The notes below the pieces were generated by a model. It ran no database searches. It saw only the letters and a list, made by a program, of their open reading frames with translations, and was not told the origin of the DNA. The translations under genes and the position numbers were made by a program. Of a stretch of DNA of 64,000 nt, positions 10,299 through 19,632 are shown piece by piece. Each line of letters begins with the position of its first letter. The first letter of the stretch is position 1. Source of the DNA: Zingiber officinale (Eukaryota > Streptophyta > Magnoliopsida > Zingiberales > Zingiberaceae); the NCBI RefSeq assembly GCF_018446385.1, contig NC_056001.1, forward strand, positions 108,292,436-108,356,435. Direction: 5' to 3'.

Positions 10299-11746
10299 TG
10301 TTGGTGCAACATCCCTCAGGTCAAGGTTGACCTGGTTAACCAAGCTGAGTCTTGGTTTGGGTTTAGATGTTTGACAATAAGATATTGATCGAAGAAGAGT
10401 CAAGTAGGTCAAGGTTTACCGGATACTTGACTGGGAAGTCCTAACTGGCAAGTTAGGCAGAAGGAAGTCCTAGTGAGTGAAGCTAGGCAGAAGGAAATCC
10501 TAGTGAGTGAAGCTAGGTGAAAGTCCTGGTGAGTGAAGCCAGGTGAAAGTCCTAGTGAGTGAAGCTAGGCAGATGGAAAACCCTAGTGAGTGAAGCTAGG
10601 TGAAAGTCCTGGTGAGTGAAGCCAGGCAAGGAAGGAAATCCAGATGGATCAAGGATGATCGGACATCTGGTGTTGGGAAGTCCAAGTAGGTCAAAGGATT
10701 GACTGGATACTTGGCAAGGAAGGAAGTCCAGATGGGTCAAGGTTGACCAGACATCTGGTGGAAGTCCAAGTAGGTCAATGGAGTGACCGGATACTTGGCA
10801 CGACGAGTAAAAGTCCAAGTGGGTCAAAGGGATTGACCGGACACTTGGTGGGGAGTCCTAGCAGGTCAAGGGAGTGACCAGATGCGAGGCATGATGTACC
10901 AACAGGTCAAGGTTGACCGGATGTTGGTTAGGGAGGTTTGGGACTTGGTTTTGGGCAAAAACCAAGTGTTGGATCGATCCGTGGATCGATCCAGGCTGTG
11001 GATCGATCAGTGGATCGATCCAGATTCTTCCCAGCGAACAGAAAGCTTCTGGATCGATCCGTGGATCGATCCAGAGGTCCCGATCGATCAGCCGATCGAT
11101 CGGGACGATGCTGCTTCGCGCGATAAGCGCTGGATCGATCCGTGGATCGATCCAGGCGCGTTTCCTGAGCACAGAGGCACTCTGGATCGATCCAAAGCCT
11201 CCCCGATCGATTCGGAACATTCGAATCGATCGGGATCCGACCGTTGCGTCGGGTTTAAAGCCGCAGGCGAGCGTGGTCTTCGGCATCGCTTTACGAGCTC
11301 TTCTCAGATTCATTCCAGCTCCTCCACAGCTCTCTACAAGCACGTGATCGCCAGTTCTTGAAGGTTCTTGGAGGCTTTCCAAGTCAAGAGGCGGATCTAT
11401 TGCAAGAGGAAGAAGTTAGGGTTAGGGTTTTTACTGCACATCTTGTAAGCTTTTGCTTAACTTGTATTTCCCTTTCTTCTTCTTGTACTGAGAGTCTTGT
11501 AGGGCTTCTCCGCCCTCGGTAGTTACCGAAAAGGAGTGTTTCATAGTGGAGGGTGCGTGCGTGGTGTGGATCCTTGGACTAGTCACCTCTTGTGAGGTGG
11601 ATACCAAGTAAACCAACCTTGTTAGCGTTGTGTGATTTGTTTCTGTATTTTCCGCTGCACATCTTAGAAGAAACGAGCAACGCCGAGCAACGAGCACGCG
11701 ACGAGCTATTCACCCCCCCCCCCTCTAGCTACTTTTGGTCCTAACA
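10299..11746 (+). repeat. Copia D 5' LTR
   Basis: The first half has tandem phrases of 'GTCCTAGTGAGTGAAGCTAGG' type. The middle (about 10968-11236) is an array of TGGATCGATCC palindromes paired as CTGGATCGATCCGTGGATCGATCCAG-type hairpins, here given only in part. The end (11212-11746) carries the conserved GTTAGGGTTAGGGTTTTTAC segment and a poly-C tract before CTCTAGC. The palindromes make several frames open (WIDPWIDP), none of which is a gene. Confidence 0.9.
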
Positions 11747-11748
11747 AG

Positions 11749-11760
11749 TGGTATCAGAGC
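11749..11760 (+). other. Copia D primer-binding site
   Basis: TGGTATCAGAGC, two bases after the LTR, is complementary to the 3' end of plant initiator tRNA-Met, the usual primer of Copia elements. Confidence 0.9.
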
Positions 11761-11878
11761 GAGGCCGCTCTTCACCAGAATCATCGCCGGAAGGGTCAAG
11801 CATAACAAGAAAAGCTAGAGGGTGAAGAAGTTGGAGCAAATTCTTCAAGTTCAAGACTTTATCAAGCTCAACTTCAAG

Positions 11879-13618
11879 ATGCAATTTCAAGATGGACTTG
11901 GATTTGACACAAGGGTGGCTCCACCATACACTTCTACGAGTTTCGATTCTTGGAAATCAAGAATCGAAAATTTTCTTATGATGGAGATAGAGCAATGGTT
12001 TGCTCTAATGGAAGGCTTCAAGGCTCCAAGAAATTCAAAGGGTAAAGTTCTCAAGAGGAGCAAGTGGAGCCAAGAGCAAGTCCAAAGGTGCGAGGCTAAT
12101 GACAAAGTGACCAAGCTTTTGGTCAATTTATTGCCAAGCACCATCCTTTGCAAAATTGGAGAATTTGAAGATGCAAAGGAATTATGGAGCAAATTGGACA
12201 AGCTTCATGAAGAGATCCCCTCCACTGTACAAGATCATGAAGAATCCAGAGAGGGTGACTCTTTGGAGCAAGACCAAGAGGAGGACTCCGAGGTTGAGAG
12301 ATGCTCAACCTCCGAAGAAGAGGAAATCCAAGAAGCTTCATCCTCAAGGGAATGCAACGAAGGGAACAAGGAGGGAGCATACTCCTTGTTTCATGTTCAA
12401 GATGATGAAGCCTCCACCTCTAGGATTGAGGGGGAGCAATCCTTGGTGACGCCGGATCAAGAAGAAGGAGAAGCTTCTACATCCGGGTCAAGTGAAGAAG
12501 AAGAAGATGGTGCCACCTCCGAAATTCAAGAAATAGCAAATGGAGGAGCAAGTGTCATCCCTACACAAGAAGGTATAAATGTTTCAATTAAAAATAAAAA
12601 TCATATAATATGTTTTGAGTGTAGGGAAAGTGGGCACTACAAGAGCAAGTGTCCCAACTTGGCCAAGAAGAAGGGCCAAGTGGCACAAAAGGGCAAGGTG
12701 AAGCCCAAGGAGACCATCCCCAACACAAAGAAGAGCAAGGAGCATATTATATGCTTCTCTTGCAATCAAAAGGGGCATTATCGTAGTCAATGCCCCAAGG
12801 GGAAGAAGAGGGTCAAGGCTCAAGGAGGCACTAGTCAAGGGGGAGCCTCCAAGGTAAAGAAGAAGGTAACATTTATTGAGCCTACTCCTTTACATTATGG
12901 TAAAAAGCATGATAGGTCTAACTTTTATCATTTTAATGCAATTTACCATAAGAATAGAAAGCATGAGGGCTTTAAGGAAAAGCATGTGGCCCTACATGCT
13001 AAGACTATCACTCCTAGGGTTAGGAATGTAGGTAAAAGTCTAGGCAATAACTCTAAGGATTTTAGATACAAGCCTAGAAACCAAAATGCTCATGGTCTTA
13101 ATGAAAAACCAAATTCTAAGGATTTAATGATAGAAAATCAAGTCTTGAGATCAAGACTTGATAAAATGGAAAAGACCCTAAAAAGGATGGAAAACATCCT
13201 AAAAGGGCAAAGTGAGCAAAACCTAGGGCTAGGAAAGTCAAAGCCATCAAATAGCCATAGAGGTTTGGGATACAAACCAAAGGCTAAGAAGGATGTGCCT
13301 AGTTATCATAGGGTTCCATATAGTTATGGAACAAACCCTAGGTTTAGTGGTCAAGTCAAGAATACTAGGGAAGTCATCCCTAAGAGTATTTTTGCAACCA
13401 AAGTGACTAAGACTTCTAAGAAGTCTAAGAAAGTCACTAACAAGGTCACAAGGGAGGCTATCCCTAGGGTTGACCTAGAAAATATGACCAAGGCTTCTAA
13501 GAAGCCCAACAAGGTCACTAGGAAGGTATCTAGGGAAGTTATCCCTAGTGAGTACCTAGAGCATCCAAGGAGCACCAATAGGTGTTGGGTTCCTAGGAGC
13601 ATCTTCTCTATCCCATAA
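11879..13618 (+). CDS. Copia D Gag protein with two zinc knuckles
   Basis: The ORF is intact from the ATG at 11879 (579 residues); an in-frame GTG at 11822 gives a longer reading but I prefer the ATG. The N-terminus (YTSTSFDSWKSRIENFLM) and the 'AKELWSKLDKLHE' segment are those of the DUF4219/UBN2-type Gag of plant Copia elements. An acidic Glu/Ser-rich linker follows. Two CCHC knuckles follow: CFECRESGHYKSKC at about 12611-12652 and CFSCNQKGHYRSQC at about 12752-12793. A Lys-rich C-terminus contains three diverged repeats of an 'SREVIPR'-like phrase with KKSKKV. Gag would form particles and package the RNA. The protein ends without a protease, which is typical of gag-only elements. Confidence 0.85.
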   Translation: MQFQDGLGFDTRVAPPYTSTSFDSWKSRIENFLMMEIEQWFALMEGFKAPRNSKGKVLKRSKWSQEQVQRCEANDKVTKLLVNLLPSTILCKIGEFEDAKELWSKLDKLHEEIPSTVQDHEESREGDSLEQDQEEDSEVERCSTSEEEEIQEASSSRECNEGNKEGAYSLFHVQDDEASTSRIEGEQSLVTPDQEEGEASTSGSSEEEEDGATSEIQEIANGGASVIPTQEGINVSIKNKNHIICFECRESGHYKSKCPNLAKKKGQVAQKGKVKPKETIPNTKKSKEHIICFSCNQKGHYRSQCPKGKKRVKAQGGTSQGGASKVKKKVTFIEPTPLHYGKKHDRSNFYHFNAIYHKNRKHEGFKEKHVALHAKTITPRVRNVGKSLGNNSKDFRYKPRNQNAHGLNEKPNSKDLMIENQVLRSRLDKMEKTLKRMENILKGQSEQNLGLGKSKPSNSHRGLGYKPKAKKDVPSYHRVPYSYGTNPRFSGQVKNTREVIPKSIFATKVTKTSKKSKKVTNKVTREAIPRVDLENMTKASKKPNKVTRKVSREVIPSEYLEHPRSTNRCWVPRSIFSIP

Positions 13619-15982
13619 ATGGGTTAGAGAGTGTCAACTCCAATTAGAAGGGTAGTTAACCCAACTTTGAGGAAATTGACACTCAAGGAGCATTTTCAAG
13701 GTTTTTGTTAACCTTTGAAAATGAAATGGAACTATTATTTACTCCTTGAAAGAGTAAAATGTGCCTAGTGGTGAAAATTTGATTTTAATCTTAAAAGGCA
13801 CATATTGGGAAATTCATAAGAGCTACCAAGTTGGAATTTTGGTATGTTCTTAGAAAATTAAAGGAAATTGAAGCCTTATGTTGAAGTGCTACTCTTGTGG
13901 AAAAATGAAATATGCCAACATTTGAGGAATATGCTTAATTTCAATTGGCATAAATTAATCAAGGGAATTAGAAATGACAATTTAGGTTTTGGCGTTTTCG
14001 TGACGCACTTAAGGGCAATCTAGGTTTAAGTTGTAAGTTTAGCTAAGGTTTTAAGGATACTTAGATAGTTAATCTAGGTATATTTTATTTATGCTAAATC
14101 TTGCCATGATTGTTTGCCCATCATATGCCATGACATCATGTCTACTTTTGCATTCATGACTTATTATGAAAAATACAAAAATACCATGTCATGACATTCA
14201 TACATCATGTAGTTATAGGATATTTTCTTTTGAAAATTATTTCCTGTTGATGTATGCCATAACATTATCATGCATTAAGTTTAATTCCTTGTAATTAAGG
14301 ACAAAAGGCATTTAACAACACTTATTAACAAGTGACATCCTAGGTGGGTGTCTAATATATCCAAAATGCCTAGATAGATATGCATGATCCCTAGATTAGG
14401 GCAAAACCAAAATCTACATCTCACAAAGACCTATAAGATGACTTGTATGTGTTTTAGTGCACATTAGATACAAGTGAGATGTTAGGATGATGAACAAAAC
14501 TCAAGATGTTGATTTAGTGCATTCTTTTGAGTTTTAGTTTCATCAAAACACATAGATATGTGTTTTCCCATCATTGGGAAAGCTAATGTACAAGTCATGT
14601 GCATTATGCCCAAGGAACATGATGGGATATTGGTTTTGAAAAAGTTTTCAAAATGATTTTGGAAAACCTTGGTGAAGGCTATCTTTTGATAGTAATCACC
14701 ATTGAATAGTTAGACACAAACTTGAAGAAAACACTAAAGTTTTTGCAAGTTTTCAAGTTTGTGTCAATCTTTGAAAAGATGATGTATTTTCATAGAAAAC
14801 TATTTTTCCTTGATAATATATGCCCTAAACAATGTCTACACGAAATTTCATAATTTTTGGATTTTTGTAGAATTTTCTAGGGGTTTCTGAAGTTGACTGA
14901 AATGGAATTTCAGCAACTATCAGAGCTCCGATCGATCCATGGATCGATTGGAGTGCCTGAATCGATCCATGGATCGATTCAGAAGGCAAATCTCGCGAGC
15001 AGTAGCTCGCTGGATCGATCAGCCGATCGATCCAGGTATTCTGAATCGATCAGTGGATCGATTCAGAAAGGTTCAATCGATTGGAACCCAACTCCAATCG
15101 ATCCAAGTTGCTGATTTTGGCTGGGAAAGCCTGATTTCAGCACTTTGAACCTATTTTAGTCTAGGTAACCATTCCAAACCCTTAAAATACATTTGTATAC
15201 ATAAAAAGGGTATTTTCATGTGAAAACAAGGATGGATTGGTTAAGGAAGGCAAAGTTGAAGTTTAGGTTGAGGTTTGTTTCAAATTTTGAGTATTTGAAC
15301 CTCAAAACTTCTAAATTTGGGTTTCCTAACGGTTTAGGGATTCCAAGTCATTGTTGGTGCAATGACAGAAGTTACCACCATGTCTTTAGGGGGAGGGACT
15401 CTTTAAAGACATGAAAAATTATTTTTTCATGAACCTTGGAAGGTGGTTAACCTTCTTTAAAGAAAATACTCATGTATGAGTTTTTGAACTTGAAATGGGG
15501 AGTGGATATCCTCATTATTTCAAGTGGGAACTCACGTGGTTAGAAAATGCTCAAGGTTGGGTATTTGTCTACATTGAGGGAGAAGTTAAGGATAAATGAA
15601 GGGTATGGGACCTTCATTATTGTGTTGATCACAATGAGTGAGGTTGTGATCACGATGAGCAACTCTTCAGGGGGAGAGTCTTCAACAGATGAAGTTGTTG
15701 AAGTGTGCCCAAAATTGGAGCATAGGTTGATGTGTGTCCAAAGACGGGTTGATGTGTTTTATTAGTAGGGGGTTGATGTGTGCCAATAGGGGGAGAATGA
15801 AAGGAAGTAAGTTAGGTTTTCATTACCTAGAGGGAGTTTGCCCTCTTAGGGGGAGAATGAAAAGCTTAACTTATGTGTTCATTACCTAGTGGCATGAAGA
15901 AGGAGGCTATAGGATTAGCCTAACTTACATGTGGGATTGTAAGTGTTATTGTGGTATTGTCAAACATCAAAAAGGGGGAGAT
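13619..15982 (+). other. Copia D interior without pol
   Basis: After the gag stop about 2.4 kb hold no long ORF and no motif of protease, integrase, RT or RNase H on either strand. From 14930 to 15108 it carries the same GATCGATC palindrome type as the LTR, in a different arrangement (CGATCCATGGATCGATT and variants). Repeated 'AGGGGGAGA' purine tracts precede the 3' LTR. Confidence 0.8.
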
Positions 15983-17373
15983 TGTTGGTGCAACATCCCT
16001 CAGGTCAAGATTGACTGGTTAACCAAGGTGAGTCTTGGTTTGGGTTTAGATGTTTGACAATAAGATATTGATCGAAGAAGAGTCAAGTAGGTCAAGGTTT
16101 ACGGATACTTGATGGAAGTCTAATCGGAAGTTAGGCGGAGGAAGTCCTAGTGAGTGAAGCTAGGCGAAGGAAATCCTAGTGAGTGAAGCTAGGTGAAAGT
16201 CCCGTGAGTGAAGCCGGTGAAAGTCCTAGTGGTGAAGCTAGGCGGATGGAAAACCCTAGTGAGTGAAGCTAGGTGAAAGTTCGTGAGTGAAGCCGGGCAA
16301 GGAAGGAAATCCAGATGGATCAGGATGATCGGACATCGGTGTTGGGAAGTCAAGTAGGTCAAAGGATTGGTGGATACTTGGCAGGAAGGAAGTCCGGATG
16401 GGTCGAGGTTGACGGACATCGTGGAAGTCCAAGTAGGTCAATGGGTGACCGGATACTTGGCACGACGAGTAAAAGTCAAGTGGGTCAAAGGGATTGACCG
16501 GACACTTGGTGGGAGTCCTAGCAGGTCAAGGGAGTGACCGGATCGAGGCATGATGTACCAACAGTCAAGGTTGACGGATGTTGGTTAGGAGGTTTGGGAC
16601 TTGGTTTGGGCAAAAACCAAGTCTTTGGATCGATCCGTGGATCGATCGGTGTGGATCGATCGGTGGATCGATCCATTCTTCATTCAGACGAGCCCGGATC
16701 GATCCGTGGATCGATCGAGGTCCCGATCGATCGGCCGATCGATCGGACGATCTGCGCGATAGCGCTGGATCGATCCGTGGATCGATCGCCAGCTAGAGGC
16801 GCTCCGGATCGATCCGTGGATCGATCAAAGCCTCATCGATTCGGAACATTCGAATCGATCGGGATCCGATCGTTGCGTCGGGTTTAAAGCCGCAGGCGAG
16901 CGTGGTCTTCGGCATCGCTTTACGAGCTCTTCTCAGATTCATTCCAGCTCCTCCACAGCTCTCTACAAGCACGTGATCGCCAGTTCTTGAAGGTTCTTGG
17001 AGGCTTTCCAAGTCAAGAGGCGGATCTATTGCAAGAGGAAGAAGTTAGGGTTAGGGTTTTTACTGCACATCTTGTAAGCTTTTGCTTAACTTGTATTTCC
17101 CTTTCTTCTTCTTGTACTGAGAGTCTTGTAGGGTTTCTCCGCCCTCGGTAGTTACCGAAAAGGAGTGTTTCATAGTGGAGGGTGCGTGCGTGGTGTGGAT
17201 CCTTGGACTAGTCACCTCTTGTGAGGTGGATACCAAGTAAACCAACCTTGTTAGCGTTGTGTGATTTGATTCTGTATTTTCCGCTGCACATCTTAGAAGA
17301 AACGAGCAACGCCGAGCAACGAGCACGCGACGAGCTATTCACCCCCCCCCTCTAGCTACTTTTGGTCCTAACA
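15983..17373 (+). repeat. Copia D 3' LTR
   Basis: It is nearly identical to the 5' LTR over its last 520 bases (from about 16845). The first 860 bases differ by dozens of one- to four-base deletions, for example ACCGG/ACGG, CCAGG/CCGG, GGGAGG/GGAGG, and by one extra palindrome unit. Confidence 0.9.
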
Positions 17374-18999
17374 GGAGGAACATATGGAGCGGATATCTCG
17401 GGAAGCAAAGTACCAAATTTAGTTGAACTACCAGTAGGATTTGTGGGTGAATCTTCCTCAGTATCGGTATTGAAAGGATCAATGCAAAGTAGATCTAAAT
17501 TTATCATATTATGCGAACTAACCGGAATAGAAAAGAATGGAATATGCTCAAGAAACACAACATGATGAGAGGCATACAATTTTTGACTGGGATTAAAGCA
17601 ACGATGTCCTTTTTAACTAACACCATAACCCAAAAAGACACAAAGAGCAGACCGAGAGACTAACTTATTACACTCTATATGTGGACAAAGGACAAAGCAA
17701 GTACAACCAAAAAGATATAGAGAGGAATAGACAGGAGCATACCCATACAATTTTTCAAAAGGTGACAAACATGAATTGTGTGAGGTTAGAATTCTATTAA
17801 TGACATGAGCAGCAGTAAAGATTGCTTCCCCCCAAAAGGCACTGGGAACACTAGCAAGAATAAAAATGAATGGGCTATTTCAACAAGATGTCTATGTTTT
17901 CGTTCAACCATGCCATTTTGTTCAGGAGTATCTGTACACGAGGTTTGATGAATAGTACCATCAGAAACAAGTAATATGAAAATTGATTCGAAGTGTATTC
18001 ACCCCCCAAATCACAACGAAAACATTTTATGATACTAGAATATTGAGTTTTCACAGGAGCTCTAAAATTATTAAAAATTGTAAGATAATCAGACCTGTGT
18101 TTCATAAGATAGACCCAAGAGTAACGAGTGCAATTATCAATGAACGAAACATAATACATTGACCCTCCCCCCTTTGTAGGAATAGGAGAAGGTCCCCACA
18201 CGTCAGAATGGATAAGATCAAATGAAGTAGAAGAAAAAAAAAGACTTTTAGAAAATGGTAAAGTAGAAAATTTGGCCAGTTTACAACCATTACAATCAGA
18301 AATATCAGAACTTTTCAAAGGTCCTAATGCTCTTGTAGAGACTAAAAACTACAAACGAGGCGTTGAAACATGACCTAAGCCAGAGTGCCACAAATAAAAA
18401 TTAGAAGATGAACGACTCAGATGAAAAGATGATAAATCCACACTCGAAGCTACAACTTCTAGTAATTTAAGTTGATCTAAAACATAGAGTCCTCCTTGCT
18501 TATGACCTATCCCAATCAGCCTCTGAGATTCCGAGTCTTGAACATAACAATTGGATGAAGAAAAAGAGACTAGATATCCAAACTCACATAATTGACTAAC
18601 AGAAATAAGATTTAAAGTAAGACTCGGAATATAATAAATATTAGTAAGAGATAAAAAAGATATAACAATTGAACCAGTATCTATTAATGACATAGGAGTA
18701 CCATCAGCCGTCACAATAGATATAGATGAACTGGGAGAAAAAGAAACAAAAAATGACAAATTAGATGACATATGATGGGAGGTAACAGAGTCCAAAATCC
18801 ACAAGGATGAAGATATACCTGAAATACCAGATAACGACAAACCTATATGAGAGGAAGCTGACATGGCAGAGGGTTGTGAAGTAAGAAACTGTTGAAACTG
18901 CTCAAACATATATGAATTAGATTTCCATAAAGCATCTACACGACCTGTCATGATGAAAGAATGAATAATTCTCAAAATAACCAAACTGTAAGGATACAC
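17352..18999 (-). pseudogene. Copia C protease, GAG-pre-integrase and integrase remnant
   Basis: On the minus strand the 18999-18349 reading contains 'LWILDSVTSHHM', a degenerate Copia protease active site. 'LNLISVSQLCEFG' and 'YLWHSGLGHVS', the GAG-pre-integrase domain, follow. The frame 18318-17875 has 'CNGCKLAKFS' and 'FDLIHSDVWGPSP' followed by 'FIDNCTRYSWVYLM' and '[10 protein letters not shown]', the integrase core with its D, D and E. Stops between the parts kill the gene. The rest of pol resumes beyond Copia D at 10262. Confidence 0.85.
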
Positions 19000-19059
19000 A
19001 TTTGTATGATCCGTAAAAATTGATGTCAGGATGACCCGTGATCACACAAAGAATCAGAG

Positions 19060-19400
19060 GCAGAAAAGGATGTCAAATGTAGAAATTAGTAACATAGGGC
19101 GTCAGTATCATAATCAGTAGAAAAGGACGTCAGTGCCGAAATCAACAACATAGGGCTTCAGCACCAAAATCGATAGAAAAGGACGTCGACGTTGAAATTG
19201 ACAGCACAGGACATCGGTGCTGAAATCGGCAGAAAATAGTGTCGGCACCGAAATAGACAGAAAATAATTTCGACGCTGAAATAGGTAGTACAGGACATCT
19301 GCGCCGAAATCGATAGAAAATAGATGTCGACGTCAAAATCAGCAGCAACAGAATAGAAAATAGATGTCAGCGCTAAAATCAATAGCAGTAAGAGATGACA
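19060..19400 (-). repeat. 28-bp tandem repeats in the Copia C leader
   Basis: Units of about 28 bases (AAATCGATAGAAAAGGACGT followed by CGACGTTG and variants) are repeated about ten times with heavy divergence. They lie between the PBS and the first coding remnant of Copia C, in the 5' leader of that element. Confidence 0.75.
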
Positions 19401-19472
19401 TCGATAATAGGAAGCAATAACAGGGGGCGGTAAAAAAAATTAGGTCAGAGAAGAAGAACCACCTTGATACCA

Positions 19473-19632
19473 TGTAACAATTAAGAGAAGAAAAAAATTA
19501 ACCATATTATTAGATCTTAAAATTGATATAGAGTATAAGGTCTTATATAGTTAAGTTAAGAAATCCTAAACTCTATAAAAAAAAGTCCAAATTGCCCTAA
19601 AAGCTATAAACAAATAAATATATAATCTAACA
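19473..19632 (-). repeat. Copia C upstream LTR
   Basis: It begins TGTAACAATTAAG and ends ATCTAACA on the + strand. The PBS complement (TTGATACCA) directly precedes it at about 19464-19472. The outer end abuts the 62-bp duplicated gag sequence of Gypsy A. Confidence 0.85.

Larger units (their letters stand above)
10299..17373 (+). mobile_element. Copia D: complete gag-only (non-autonomous) LTR retrotransposon
   Basis: LTRs of 1448 bp (10299-11746) and 1391 bp (15983-17373) begin TGTTGGTGCAAC and end CCTAACA. A perfect 5-bp duplication GGAGG lies at 10294-10298 and 17374-17378. A TGGTATCAGAGC PBS (11749-11760) and an AAAAAGGGGGAGAT polypurine tract (15969-15982) border the interior. The interior has one large gag gene and then more than 2 kb without any protease, integrase, RT or RNase H. 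It fits the TR-GAG class of non-autonomous elements, which must borrow pol from a partner. It lies in the pol of Copia C. Confidence 0.9.
7489..19632 (-). mobile_element. Copia C: reverse-oriented Ty1/Copia element
   Basis: Short LTRs of about 160 bp (19473-19632, and 7489-8633 once the MITE is removed) share the line 'CCATATTATTAGATCTTAAA'. On the minus strand the upstream LTR is followed by a TGGTATCAAGGTGG PBS (complement of initiator tRNA-Met) at about 19459-19472. A GAGGGGGAA polypurine tract abuts the other LTR at 8634-8648. The remains of protease, integrase, reverse transcriptase and RNase H lie in this order on the minus strand, split by Copia D. Many stops show it is dead. Confidence 0.85.

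Noticed and set aside
10858..11382. Overlapping ORFs with WIDPWIDP / SIRGSIQ repeats on both strands
   Set aside because: They come from the GATCGATC palindrome array of the LTR, which has no stops in several frames; they are not proteins.
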